Positions 11,777-22,711 of a stretch of DNA of 64,000 nt are shown here, piece after piece (position 1 is the first letter of the stretch; every line of letters starts with the position of its first letter). The notes under the pieces were generated by a model, which was not told the DNA's origin, did no database searches, and saw only the letters and a list, made by a program, of their open reading frames with translations. Source of the DNA: Adenanthera pavonina (lineage: Eukaryota > Streptophyta > Magnoliopsida > Fabales > Fabaceae); contig JAIVEN010000013.1 of the NCBI GenBank assembly GCA_026686845.1, positions 18,000,001 through 18,064,000 of the forward strand, written 5' to 3'. Both the position numbers and the translations under genes were made by a program.

Positions 11777-12838
11777 TTCCCTCCCCCTTCGAAAGGATTC
11801 GTCCTCGAATCTCCATAATCTACATGAAAAGAAAGGGAACGATTAAAAGCATCAAATAGATAACAAGGAGTATACTTACCTTTCAGACTTAATTGTTGCT
11901 TTGATCTTCACATTAACTTGGAAGACAATTTTCTTCCTTGGTTGCAAATTGGCTTTAAATGTTCCTCGAAGCTTTTGCAACCAATCTAGAGGATCAAAAA
12001 CTTTACTATGCAATCCATTTGTTTGAATCACATACAACTCATTTTCATGGATTGGAAAACAAGAGCTTGCATCAACCTCACTCAATATCTGTAACAAATA
12101 GCTAAACACCAATTCGAAACAACAAAACTTAAATGGAACCAAGGTGTTAGCGGATTCATGGGAAATGATATGGGGACAAAACTTGACACAAAAGGACTTA
12201 ATTGAAACCAATGCATGAGAAAGATCATACAAGATGAAATCTGGGCAGATGTGATTATAATGCAATAAACTCAAAATCTGGACAGATTTAATATTAAATG
12301 ATGATGCACAATGGTAAGACAAAGATAGAGAAGTACATACTAACACAAAACCAAAAGAAGAGAATGAACTAGAAAGAGAATGGAACATAATAGACTTATG
12401 TGGATGAGATGGGACACAATGCCAACAATGGAACTTGAAAGCATATGACTTATGAAACACACAAGCAACATAAAACATAAAATGAATAGGGACTACTTCA
12501 CAAATGCATAGGAAATACAAAACACTATGATGATGAGATGGAATGACATAGAAGGATAAACTAGAGAAATAAGGCACTAAAGTAACTAATGAACTTATTA
12601 TTGACTCATGCAATTTGGACTCAAAAGAAATTACGGACTCATGCAACAATGATGGATGACATAATTTAAAGAAATTAGAAACATAATGAGAAGGAAGAAG
12701 AAAACAAAATGAAGACGCATAAGAAAGATGAGATGAAGAAGGAAGGAGTTTTGTACAAATTACTTTAAGCTCACTTTCACTCTCATTCTTCCTCAAACTC
12801 TCTTTTCTCTTTTTCCTCTTTTTCTTCCTCTTTTTCAC
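11777..12838 (-). pseudogene. Element A 3' reading frame: linker, S/F/H-rich block, integrase-tail remnant
   Basis: Open frame of 320 codons (12838-11876). It starts in a Lys/Arg-rich linker, runs through about 230 residues rich in Ser, Phe, His, Cys and Val with no family I recognise, and ends with VFDPLDWLQKLR and NLQPRKKIVFQV. The end aligns by eye with the integrase C-terminal module of B#2 (FNPGDWVWVHLRK and KLQPRGDGPFQV). The S/F/H-rich part comes from T-rich DNA and may not be a folded domain. It is out of frame with the gag frame upstream. A short untranslated segment and the polypurine tract fill 11777-11875. Confidence 0.7.
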
Positions 12839-12854
12839 TCTTTTCTCTCTTACT

Positions 12855-12886
12855 CCTTTTATACCAAATGATAAGTGAACCCTTTT
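12855..12886. repeat. Templated insertion of a PBS-LTR junction
   Basis: Where sister elements read straight through, this copy carries ATACCAAATGATAAGTGAAC, flanked on both sides by CCTTTT (12855-12860, 12881-12886). The inserted string equals the PBS/LTR boundary of the same family (15044-15063; compare 47648). It breaks the linker frame. Likely a template switch or an aberrant cDNA-end insertion. Confidence 0.8.
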
Positions 12887-12980
12887 GCATTCTTTTTATT
12901 TTTTTGGACACTTTCTCTCCTACATCTCTCTTTTCTTCTCTCATTTCTACCACTTTCATTTTTCCGCTCTAGCTCACTCT

Positions 12981-14225
12981 TCAAGTTCTCATGATTTTCA
13001 CACAAATGAATACATGGCAATAGTTCATGGACTTTTTCCAAACATTATAACAGTTTCTATCACACCCATTCAAGCTAACATCATAGTCTAAATTTCCAAT
13101 CACCATGTCAATATGCTCAATCTCATCAATGCAATCATAAGATCTAATATTCAAAGGAATCACACTATTAACACTACTTGAAACTAGCATGCTACTATCC
13201 AAAGAATTTTCCCTCAAATCATTAACAACAAATAAATCATGTTTCTCTTCTAAAAGTTGCACGCAATCATGGTTAATTTCATTAGCACAGTCATGAAATT
13301 CATTTTCCAATTGATGCAAATTAGAAACACCACTAGAATCAAAAGTACTAGCAACCTCTAGATCAATATTCTCCTCTAATTGATGCAAACAATCAATCTC
13401 TTCAACATAAACAACATCATCAAAATTATTGATATTTTCAGATTCAACACATTTATACTTGCATTCCAATTCGATTGATCCATTGCAAGAGACATCATCA
13501 ATGTAAACAACATCAATATTTTCATCAGCATTATTACATCCTAAATCACAAGAGATATCAGTATTAGAATTTTGAGGTTTAGGCATACCTGTAACGAATT
13601 CTCTCATTACATCATCAGTTGTTGAAGTAGTAGCAATGTCATTATCCACTTGATCATCTTTCTCCATGTGGGAATCACATGAATCTTGGACCATGGACAT
13701 TTGCATCTCCTTGAAATGTTCAACCACACTTTTAGCTTTGGATGGCATATATTTTTGCCTCAAGACTGCTCTCATTTCATTCCATGTTATAATGGAAGGT
13801 TTTCCATTCGTAGCTCGTCTAGTTTCCATCCGTTTCCACCAAGCAGCAACCTTTTTACCTAATCGAAGGTAAGCACATTGTTCCTTCTCTATTTCGGAGT
13901 TGCAACATACGAAGACTTGTTCAACTTTTCTTTCCCAATCCAAGTAACCATCAGGATTTTTCTCATCATAAAATAGTGGGATCTTCGGTTTGATTTTGCT
14001 AAGAACATCCGTGTGAGCAGGAACCTTTGGATTACGCCTTGCTTTGGTTTTAGAAGGAAACTCCAAGCGATCCAATTTTGCATTTACTTCCTCAATTTGA
14101 TCATTGAAAGTCCTTAATAAGGCCTTAAGATCAACTTCTCCAATAGCCATATTTATAATCTGAAATGTTAGTGTAAAACAAAGAGAAAGAAATAGGGACC
14201 TCACACACTCTCTCATGTGTTTCAC
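12981..14225 (-). pseudogene. Element A gag-like protein, frameshifted at its C-terminus
   Basis: Frame of 414 codons. The likely start is Met26 (14150, MAIGEVDLKALL), since related elements start there and the first 25 codons lie in the leader. Visible parts: a short coiled-coil segment (FNDQIEEVNAKLDRL), then a retrotransposon gag domain (GYLDWERKVEQVF, KKVAAWWKRM, ITWNEMRAVLRQKYM). A long acidic tail (ENEFHDCANEINHDC, VVNDLRENSLDSSML) follows, with a degenerate protease-end remnant (IDMVIGNLDYDVS). No CCHC knuckle. One base is missing near 13038 relative to the 44162-46717 copy, throwing the end out of frame. Confidence 0.85.
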
Positions 14226-15037
14226 TTAAATAATGTAAATGCACTCGTGTTTCACACTAAATCAAGGCTTTTTCAAATATGATGCAATTTCACTCTTGCC
14301 TTTTTCCACTCAAAACTTGCTTTCTTATGAGAGTGCTAAATTAAAACCACAACTTCAATCAAAAGGAAATCAGTTTTTAAAGAAGTGGCAATCACAGAAA
14401 ACAAAAGTTCAAAATTGAAGTTCTCAAAGATCCTAATTTAATTAAACAATAACCAACATAAAATGAGCATAAAGGAACTGAAAATTCCAACAAGAGAAAT
14501 ATGAAGGAAATAGAACAAACAAGGATGACAATTTATAGGAAACTGATAAGGAAAGAAATCTGAAGGAAAGACAAATTATAGATATTTTAATGAGACTTGC
14601 CACCAAAGTTGATAAATTAAGTCAATCAAGTCTCAAATCAAATAATATTTTTTTTACTAATTTTTTTTTTGTTGCTGCTATATATATATATTTTAGCAAC
14701 AATAAATCTCACTTTTTTTTTCAGATTTTTTTTTATTTTGTTTTTCTGCTATTTTTTTTTCAGTTGCTGCTATATTCTTTTTTGTTTGTGCAGCAATCAA
14801 TCTATCTTTTTCTTAAATTTTTTGTGAACAGTAAATCAAAACAATGATCGTGAACAGTAAATCAGGGGAAACAGTCTAGTGACCGTCGGAACAGTACGAT
14901 GCACAGTACCCCAAACAGTTCGGTGAACAGTGATAAGCGTACGGATGAACAGTACTCAAATTTTCTGGAAAGAACGAAATTGGAATGAAATAAAGATATA
15001 AGCAAAACAAAGAACACACCTTGATTTGCAAATCTAA
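14226..15037 (-). other. Element A leader with AACAGT cluster
   Basis: Non-coding leader between PBS and gag. Next to the PBS is a cluster of seven AACAGT (ACTGTT on the sense strand) between 14827 and 14953. Then come T-rich tracts and a TTGCTGC-type stem with a TA-repeat loop (14670-14700). The remainder is strongly conserved with the leaders of H#2 and of the other A/C elements. Confidence 0.75.
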
Positions 15038-15049
15038 GCTCTGATACCA
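15038..15049 (-). other. Primer-binding site of element A
   Basis: Minus strand reads TGGTATCAGAGC, complementary to the 3' end of plant initiator-Met tRNA, two bases from the LTR start at 15052. It primes minus-strand cDNA synthesis and fixes the element's orientation. Confidence 0.93.
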
Positions 15050-15051
15050 AA

Positions 15052-15933
15052 TGATAAGTGAACCCTTATAGAACCCGTCCAAAGAAGTCACTTTGATGTA
15101 TATAACACCCCGATCTTTGCAATTGCAAAGAACACAAAAAACTGAAAAATAGACAGCAAGTAGAAAGTAGAAAAGATATGTTGGTCGAGGTGAATTAGAA
15201 CCCAAGAGAACCGGTCTCTTGAACCCTAGTTCCGGTGACGCCACAAGGAATGACCAATTCCTTGATAAGTCATAGTATTCTCTCTAGCACTCAAAGAATC
15301 ACAAGAGGAAACTCACAAAAGTCTGAAACTTTAATCATTCAAATCTTAAAAACGCACATGAAAGTTAGCCTTAAATAGGCAAGGTAAAATCTAACCTAAT
15401 AAGCCTAGAAACCCTAATTAATTTGGGCTTAAGTAATCCTAATAGGATTATGAGACTTTAGGCCCAAACAACACTCCTATTGAACCTAGGAAACTAATAA
15501 AATAAAGCCCTAAAATAAAATAATGAAAATTCATAAAAAATAATAAAATAATACCTAAGTCCTTATAAACATGCCAACACATTAATGAAATCACATGTTT
15601 GGCACATGACATGTTTATTTACAAGGTGGGCTATCAAAAAGACTACTAATTAACTAATTGGGCTTTATTAATTAACAAAGTTTAGCCCATAATTAATAAA
15701 AACGAAATTAATACTAATTAGGCCCATTAATACTTAGGTCACATGCTATTTTAATGAAGCATATGATCTTTTAATGACCTCCTCCAATGGGCTTATCTTG
15801 GGCTTGGATTTGAAACTTGAATTTTGGAGTTGATAATCTCACATAAGCTTGGGCTTTATATTCAACACCTTAATCAAGTCTTCCAAGCTTCGCTTCAAAC
15901 TCTTGCAATTCATGCCTAGCCCTTATTCTATCA
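15052..15933 (-). repeat. 5' LTR of element A
   Basis: An 882-bp LTR with termini TGATAAG...TTCTATCA, adjacent to the PBS. It contains the block shared by families A, C and H (GACGCCACAAGGAATGACC, CTAATTAATTTGGGC) and the family A-specific U3 start (sense TGATAGAATAAGGGC). Confidence 0.93.
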
Positions 15934-16017
15934 AGCATAGAACATAGAATTGATTTATCCTTGGATCTACCATTCCAAACAAACCAAAATATAGAGCCAA
16001 CCCCGAAGAAATTAAGG
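15934..16017 (+). pseudogene. B#1 RT fragment after element A
   Basis: Continues the RT sequence cut at 10885: IDLSLDLPFQT-like, corresponding to IDFILGSAIPNKPAYRAN in B#5, up to the EEIKE codons. It stops at AAGGAGG, where it is fused to the last bases of an LTR-B; the join shows the 4-bp overlap GGAG. Confidence 0.85.
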
Positions 16018-16038
16018 AGGTTCACCCTACTTCTATCA
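16018..16038 (+). repeat. Terminal 21 bp of LTR-B (5' LTR of B#2)
   Basis: Matches the end of the complete LTR-B at 20172-20192 (GGTTCACCCTACTTCTATCA). The rest of the 5' LTR was lost in the fusion with B#1. Confidence 0.85.
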
Positions 16039-16041
16039 GAT

Positions 16042-16054
16042 TGGTAATCAGAGC
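16042..16054 (+). other. Primer-binding site of B#2
   Basis: TGGTAATCAGAGC, three bases after the LTR end. It is the initiator-Met type PBS with one extra A compared with families A, C and H. Confidence 0.8.
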
Positions 16055-16866
16055 AAAGGTTGAGTTCAGGCGTTCCATCCTCTTGTCTGTCTACTGAACA
16101 TCTAAAAGTTTGGACGCATCAAAACGTCCTATATCCTTTGAGTTTTTGGACAAATTTTATGTCTATCTTGAAGCTTAGAATCTGTGCTTTCACCTCGTTT
16201 TAACGGCGTCCCAATCCGAGATTTGTACGAAAAGTTATACTTGATCGGATCCAAGACGTCATCTCCCAGTCACCAACATCTGTTTCATTCTTCTCAAATC
16301 TCCAAATCTGTCCATAATTTGTTTCTTTGGTTCTTGATCATAAAAAAAAAGGCCTAGAAAAAAAAAGGCCAATTAAAAAAAAAGAAAAAAAAAAGGCCCA
16401 AAAAAAAAGAAAAAAAAAGAAAAAGATTTGATCTTGAGCAGCAAGAATCAATCTTGAAATTTGGCTCACCCTTTAAATTGATTTATCTTGTGTTTGGTGT
16501 GCTAATTCTCATATCTTAGTCAGAAAAGTTTTAATCCTACACTATTATTTGTGTCTAGAATTCTTGAGTCTTTCTTTCCTTTGAATTCTTAAAGGTCCCT
16601 TGCTATCTTGAACATTTGATTGCCACTCAAACTAACTTAATTCTCTTATCAGGTCATCTGATTCCATTAAGAGCACCATAAGCACCTTATAGGAGTGGTA
16701 AAAGGCAAGAGAGATTTGTGAGATCATTATTAGAAAAAGCCAATAAATAGTGCAAACACGAGTGCATTGTTATACAAGAATTGAGTGAAACACGTGAGAA
16801 GAGGGAGTAAGTTTCCTAACTTTCAATTTTTCTTTCTTTTAATTCGTTCTACAGGTTCTTGCAACA
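16055..16866 (+). other. B#2 leader
   Basis: Untranslated leader, unlike that of A/C/H. It includes the GGATCCAAGACGTCATCTCCC-like stretch at about 16248, A/G-rich tracts (16345-16430), and a conserved end before gag with CACGTGAGAAGAGGGAG and TACAGGTTCTTGCAAC. No coding signal is seen. Confidence 0.75.
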
Positions 16867-17660
16867 ATGACAGGCAGTGAAAGTGACGGTGAAGTTGATA
16901 TGAAATTCTTGATCAAAGCATTCCGTGATGAACTCAAAAACATCAGAAATGATATGGCTGACATGAAATCTGAGATGCGTTCAAAAAAGTCCCAAAGTAG
17001 AACCAACGATGAAGAAGAGCATGATTCTGAAACAGGTTCCAACTCAAAAAGCAAATCTTCCTCCAAGAAAGACAATGATTTATGAGGCATCAAGCTTAAA
17101 ATTCCCTCATTCCAAGGTAAAATGGATCCTGACTTATACCTTGAATGGGAGAGGAAAGTAGAGCTCGTTTTTGAATGTCATAACTACTCAGAAGAAAAGA
17201 AAGTGAAACTTGCAGCTGTTGAGTTTATTGGCTATGCTAGTGTTTGGTGGGATAAACTACAGCGTACTAGAAGAAGGAATGGTGAAGAACCCATTGACAC
17301 ATGGCGTGACATGAGAACCATCATGCGTAAGAGGTATATCCCTTCTTATTACCATCGCGATTTGCATACAAGATTGCAAAAACTTGAACAGGGATCTATG
17401 AGAGTTGAAGAGTATCATAAAGAGATGGAGATGGCTATGATCCGAGCTGATGTTAACGAAGATGAAGAGCAGACAATGGCCCGCTTCATTGGTGGATTAA
17501 GAACTGAAATCCGCGAAAGAATTGAGCTAGAACATTACTTGGATATGGAAGAATTGCTTCATAAAGCTGTCCACTTGGAGAAGCAATTGAAAAGTAGGAA
17601 AACTAACTCTGTTCCTTGGAGAACTAATCCTCTCTTCAAGCGAAAAGAGTCAAGAACAAG
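16867..17660 (+). pseudogene. B#2 gag, truncated
   Basis: Gag of family B from MTGSESDGEVDMKF (ATG at 16867, same start as B#5). After about 72 residues there is an in-frame TGA at 17083 (NDL*GIKLK). The gag domain then runs intact: MDPDLYLEWERKVELVF, FIGYASVWWDKLQ, IDTWRDMRTIMRKRYIP, GSMRVEEYHKEMEMAMI and MARFIGGLR. It ends at SRTRE, just before the zinc knuckle. An internal deletion joins it to the RT/RNase H border; the breakpoint has overlap CAAGAGAA. Confidence 0.9.
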
Positions 17661-19361
17661 AGAAAGCTTTCAACACTTTAAAAGAAAAACTCACTAATGC
17701 ACCACTACTTGTTTTACCAGATTTTAGCAAAGTCTTTGAGGTTGAGTGTGATGCATCTGGTTTGGGTATTGGAGCTGTCTTAATGCAAGATAATAGGCCA
17801 ATTGCTTACTTTAGTGAAAAGCTTAGTGGTCCCACTTTAAACTACTCCACTTATGATAAAGAACTTTATGCCTTAAAGAGAACTTTAGAGACTTGGCAAC
17901 ATTATCTTTGGCCTAAAGAATTTATCATACATTCTGATCATGAGAGTTTAAAGTACCTAAAGTCACAAGGTAAGTTGAATAAAAGACATGCCCGATGGTT
18001 GGAATTTATTGAGACCTTTCCATATGTGATCAAGCACAAACAAGGTAAGGAGAATGTGGTAGCGGATGCTCTATCTCGCAGGTATACTCTTCTTACTTCT
18101 TTACAAACTCGATTGCTTGGTTTTGAGATGCTTAAGGGATTATATGAATCTGATTCTGATTTTGGGAAGATTTGGAATTCTTGTGAAAAACATGGTATTC
18201 AAGATTATTTCATATTTGAAGGCTTTCTTTTCAAAAGGGATAAACTTTGTATTCCTTCTTGTTCAATGCGTGAATTACTTTTGAAGGAAGCTCATGGTGG
18301 TGGTTTAATGGGCCATTTTGGCATTGATAAAACTTTAAGTGTGTTGCATGAACATTTCTTTTGGCCTGCTATGAGGCGTGATGTTATTGTTTTGTGTGAT
18401 AAATGCATAACATGCAAACATGCTAAATCAAAGATTAAACCGCATGGATTGTATTTCCCACTCCTGTTCCTAACCAACCTTGGACTGATATATCTATGGA
18501 TTTTGTGTTAGGGCTCCCTAGGTCTCAAAATGGAAAAGATAGCATCTTTGTTGTTGTGGATAGATTTAGTAAAATGGCACATTTTATTGCATGCTCTAAG
18601 ACTAATGATGTTGTTCATATTGCTAATCTATTCTTTAAAGAGATTGTGCGATTGCATGGTTTACCAAGAACAATTGTGAGTGATAGGGATGTAAAGTTTC
18701 TTAGTCATTTTTGGAGAACTCTTTGGAATAAACTTGGAACTAAACTTTTGTTTTCTACAACTGCACATCCACAAACTGATGGACAAACAGAAGTAGTAAA
18801 TAGGACACTCACTACTTTATTGCGTGCAATCATTAAAAAGAATTTGAAAAACTGGGAGAGTTGTTTGTCTCATATTGAATTTGCATATAATAGAGTTGTT
18901 CATTCCACTACATCTTATTCTCCCTTCGAGATTGTGTATGGATTTAATCCTTTGACTCCCTTAGATCTTTTACCTTTGCCTATGCATGAAAGAACTAACC
19001 TTGATGGCAAGGAAAAAGCTAAGTTTGTGTAGGAACTTCATGCTAAAGTTCGAGCCAATATAGAAAGGAGGAATGAACAATATGCTCAGCAAGCAAACAA
19101 AGGGCGAAGGCGAGTTGTATTCAACCCTGGAGATTGGGTTTGGGTACACTTGAGAAAGGAAAGGTTTCCAGCACAAAGGAAATCTAAGCTGCAATCGAGA
19201 GGAGATGGTCCTTTTCAAGTCCTGGAAAGGATTAATGACAATGCCTACAAGATTGACTTGCCTAGTTCCTACGGCAATGTTAGTGCTACTTTCAATGTTT
19301 CAGACTTGTCCTTGTTTGATACTACAGATTCGAGGACGAATCCTTTCGAGGAGGGAGGGAA
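17661..19361 (+). pseudogene. B#2 RNase H-integrase
   Basis: Pol remnant after the deletion: end of RT ([19 protein letters not shown]), RNase H ([51 protein letters not shown]), integrase zinc finger ([25 protein letters not shown]) and core ([50 protein letters not shown]). A one-base deletion near 18468 shifts the frame. CAG became TAG at 19030. The C-terminal GPF module ([27 protein letters not shown]) and the tail (DSRTNPFEEGGND) follow. The frame continues 93 codons into the LTR and ends at 19638. Confidence 0.92.
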
Positions 19362-20192
19362 TGATGGAGAACAAGTGAACTTTCAATCATGGAGATCCAA
19401 TGTGTCCAAAGACCCTCTTCAAGGAGTAGGAGGCCCAATGACAAGAGGTAGGGCAAAAGCCATGAAAGAGGCCTTGCAAGGATTGGTCCAAGAGCGTAAG
19501 GAGAAAGAGCCCATCTATTTGGAAGACTTAGAGCAAATGGAGCCACCTTCTAATCCAAAAAGAATGATCATTTATTTGGAGGCCCAATTTGAAGATCTTA
19601 AAGGCCCAATCCAAGTCCAAATAGAAGAGCTTGATTAAAGGAAGTCATGTGCTTCATTAATGAGTCATGTGACTTTAGGATTAGATTTATTCCTTTTTAA
19701 TTTATTTTGAATTTTCGTTTTATTTTTGATTTGATTTTTTCCAGATTAGATTAGATCAGTTTTTGATTGGTTCTCACTTGTATTTATGAGGCCAACTTAA
19801 GATTTAATTCAGATTTGAATTAAAAAGGATAAGCCCTATCTATAAGGAATCAATTATCCTATTAGGATTAGGATTAGGATTTCTATTATTATTTATAGAC
19901 CATATGGTGTCACATGGCAGAGGAGATTTGAATAATATTTGGAGTGATTTCTCTCTTCAATTTCGTGTGAGATTGTTAGGGTTCTTCGTGTTCTTCCTAG
20001 AATACGGATTCGACTTATCAAGAGAATTGACCAACTCTTGTGGCGTCTTATGTTTGGGGTTGCTAGAGTTTTCTCTAGAGGTTTCATTCGGTCTCTCAAT
20101 TGCATTGGATTGCTTCCGTTGTTTTTGTTTATTACTCTGGGTTCTTGAGTTGCCTAAGACTTGTTCTTGGGAGGTTCACCCTACTTCTATCA
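19362..20192 (+). repeat. LTR-B (3' LTR of B#2)
   Basis: An 831-bp LTR, TGATGGAGAACAAG...TTCTATCA, preceded by polypurine tract GAGGAGGGAGGGAA (19348-19361). The integrase frame reads through the tract into U3, with DPLQGVGGPMTRGRAKAMK and an EPIYLEDLEQ stretch, to 19638. The following sequence belongs to family E, so the outer target duplication cannot be checked. Confidence 0.92.
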
Positions 20193-21785
20193 TTGACTGT
20201 GTTAATGGGATAGATAATAATATTTTGCTAAATCTTGAGGAGAAAATTGTGTTAGGCATTAATGAGATGGATGACTTTGATTATTCTAGTTGTGCTTCTA
20301 GTGTGCAAATTGAAAATAATGTTGTAGCACAATTGCAAAATGAATTTCATGATGTTGCTTATGCTTATGAGGAAAATTATCATTGTTTGCATCCTTTAGT
20401 TGAAAATCATGATTCATATATTGTTAATGATTTGATGGATAATTATGTGGATAATAGCATGCTAGCTTCTAGTAGCATTAATGATGTGATTCTCTTTGAA
20501 ATTGGTTCTTATGATTGTATTGATGAGATTGAGTTTATTGACATGGTGATTGGAGATCTTGATTGTGTTGATTTGAATACACATGTTAGAAATTGTTCTT
20601 TGGTTTTGGAAAAAGCCCTTGAACCATTGTCATGTATTCATTTGAATGAAATTTGTGAGAGAATGAGGAGTGAGCTTAAGAGGACAAATAAAAGAGAGAA
20701 AAGCATGAGCGAGAAAAATAAGAGCTGCAATAGAAAAAATGTCCAGAAAAATGCACAGAATGCAAAAAGAGTGAGTGAGAAGAAAAGTGAGAAAAGAAAG
20801 AAAAAGAGGAAGAAAAAGAGAGAAAAGAGAAATGAGAGAGAGCAAAAAGATAAGAGTAGGAAGATAATTGAGAGTTGTTTGACAGAAAGTGAGGTGAAGC
20901 TTAGTTTCACTAAACTTCTTCCCTCTTCTTTTGTTCTTTCACTTCATCTTCTTTGTCCTTCTTACTTAGTTTCTGGGTTTTGTAGTTTATTACGTCCCTC
21001 TTTGTGTTATGAAACCTTAGTTTCTCTTGAGTCCAATGTGATAACACGTTCATTTGATAACTTAATGTCTCATGAGATATGTGTTTCTTTCTTTGCTGCT
21101 TGTGTGTTTCATAAGTCACGTGTTTTTCATGCTCCATTGTTGGCATTGTGTCCCATCTTATCCATGTAAGTCTATTATGTTCTATTCTCTTTCTACTTCA
21201 TTCTCTTCTTCTTGTTTTATGATAGTATATGTCCCTGTAGTTATTACATCTCCATATTTATTCTATCATTACGCATCATTTATATTTGTTAAATCTATCT
21301 AGATTTTGAATTTAATGAATTATATCCAAATATGTCTAGATTTCTTCTCATATGATCATTTGAGTCACTTTTGTGTCCTTTTGTGTCATATTTCGTCCTA
21401 ATTTCATCCTTCATCTTTTCCTTAACCCTTTGGTTTCATTTGAGTTTAGTTGTGTCAAGTTTGTGTCTAGTTCTTTGTGGCAGGATATTGGTGAAAAAGA
21501 TATGAAGAAAGATTCCAGATTTTCTTCACTAAAGCTTGAAAATCAAATTTTCGACCCTGGAGCAATGTTATGGTTGCAAAGGCTTAGATGAATATTTAAA
21601 ACAAATTTGCAGTCAAGGGAGAACAATGTCATTCAAGTTTATGTGAAGATCAAAGCCACAAAGCATCAATTAAGCCTGAAAGGTAAGTATACTCATTATT
21701 ATCTATTTGATGCTTTTAATCATTCCCTTTCTTTCCATGTAGATTACGGAGATTTGAGAATGAATTCTTTCGAGGACGGAGGGAA
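20193..21785 (+). pseudogene. Family E non-autonomous interior: acidic tail, linker, integrase-tail remnant
   Basis: Internal fragment of an element related to A/C, starting abruptly after LTR-B. In frame to 21169: acidic segment (ENNVVAQLQNEFHDV, YIVNDLMDNYVDNS), protease-end remnant (IDMVIGDLDCVD), Lys/Arg-rich linker (20690-20870), and an S/F/C-rich block. A second frame to 21591 holds FDPGAMLWLQRLR; then LQSRENNVIQVYVKIKAT and SFEDGGND lead to the polypurine tract. FDPGAMLW and LQSR..VIQV match the integrase GPF module of B by eye. No RT or integrase core. The 421-codon open frame that begins in the LTR at 19904 is a chance chimera. Confidence 0.8.
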
Positions 21786-22711
21786 TGATAGAGTACGCTT
21801 GAGGCATAAAACGTAGAGGGTCCTTGGACAAATTGTAAAGCATAAAAAGGAAGCATCATCACTTGGAAATCAAGCTTGAGAGGCTAAAGTTTCATTGCAA
21901 GGCATAGATGATCCAGCCCAAGAAGTCCAAAAAGCTTGATTATGTTCTCTTCCTTGGAAATTACAAATCCAAGCCCAAGGAGAGCCCATTTAAAGGAGAT
22001 TACTTAAGTGATCATGTGCCACTCATGTGATCAACTAAAAAGGAATATTCTTTATTCTATTTTATTTAGAATTTTCGTTTTTGTTATTATTTAATTTTCA
22101 GAATATGGCATATGGTCAAAGATTGTCTTGGATGTTAAGTTTTGATTGTTTTCTAATTTTTAAAGATTAGGTTCTAGAATTTTCGATTAGTTAAAGTAAG
22201 AAAGGTACCACATTTTGATTGATTTGAGGAATATTTTGTTTCCTTTTTCATTTAGATTGTGGTATCTTCTTTAGGATTGATTAGATTTGATTATTTTCTT
22301 TATTTTTATTGTAATTTTCATTTTTTTTATTTTGGCCTAGGGTTTTAGTTACCTTATTTCTTTATATAAGGAGCCACCTATGTACTTTTGAGATAGACAG
22401 ATTAATGAGAATGAATTTTTAGAACTTATGTTCTTTTCTTGTGAGTTTTTCTCTTGTATCCCATGTGTTCTTGAGAGAATTCTTAGACTTATCAAAGAAG
22501 TGGTTTTCCTTTGTGGCGTCCCAAGGCTAGGGTTCTAAGAGATGGGTTCTCTTAGGGTCTTATCCCATTTTCGTTCATAATTATTATCCTATATTTCTAG
22601 TTTAACATGTTCATTTATCTTGTGTTTTCTTGTTATTTCGTGTGTCCTATTTGATTCTAGCACGATCCGTGGTTCATTCCGAGTTATTGGAGGTTCAATC
22701 GGACGAGTTCT
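21786..22711 (+). repeat. LTR-E, 3' end lost
   Basis: Starts TGATAGAGTACGC after polypurine tract GAGGACGGAGGGAA (21772-21785). TATATAAG at 22362-22369 is the likely TATA box. It is cut at CGGACGAGTTC, about 20 bp before the terminus seen in the E' LTR at 61781, where the D element begins. Confidence 0.88.
22362..22369 (+). promoter_or_regulatory. Putative TATA box of LTR-E
   Basis: TATATAAG mid-LTR, in the same context (TTTATATAAGGAGCC) in the E' LTR near 61390 and, inverted, in the E solo LTR near 41110. Position fits the U3/R border. Confidence 0.6.

Larger units (their letters stand above)
10886..15933 (-). mobile_element. Complete non-autonomous LTR retrotransposon, family A
   Basis: A 5,048-bp element on the minus strand with two LTRs (10886-11776 and 15052-15933), PBS next to the right LTR and polypurine tract next to the left one. 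It lies inside the RT of B#1; flanks GGCAT and AGCAT are the 5-bp target duplication with one later substitution, and excision restores the RT sequence. The interior encodes a gag-like protein, a Lys/Arg-rich linker and an integrase-tail remnant, with no RT, RNase H or integrase core. It would need enzymes from a helper such as H. Confidence 0.92.

Noticed and set aside
15038..15049. TGGTATCAGAGC as part of a tRNA gene
   Set aside because: Only the 3'-end complement is present, two bases from an LTR, and no cloverleaf surrounds it. It is a primer-binding site.
19904..21169. 421-codon open frame as one gene
   Set aside because: It starts inside LTR-B, crosses the LTR end at 20192 and continues in an unrelated E interior. 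It is a chance fusion of two elements.
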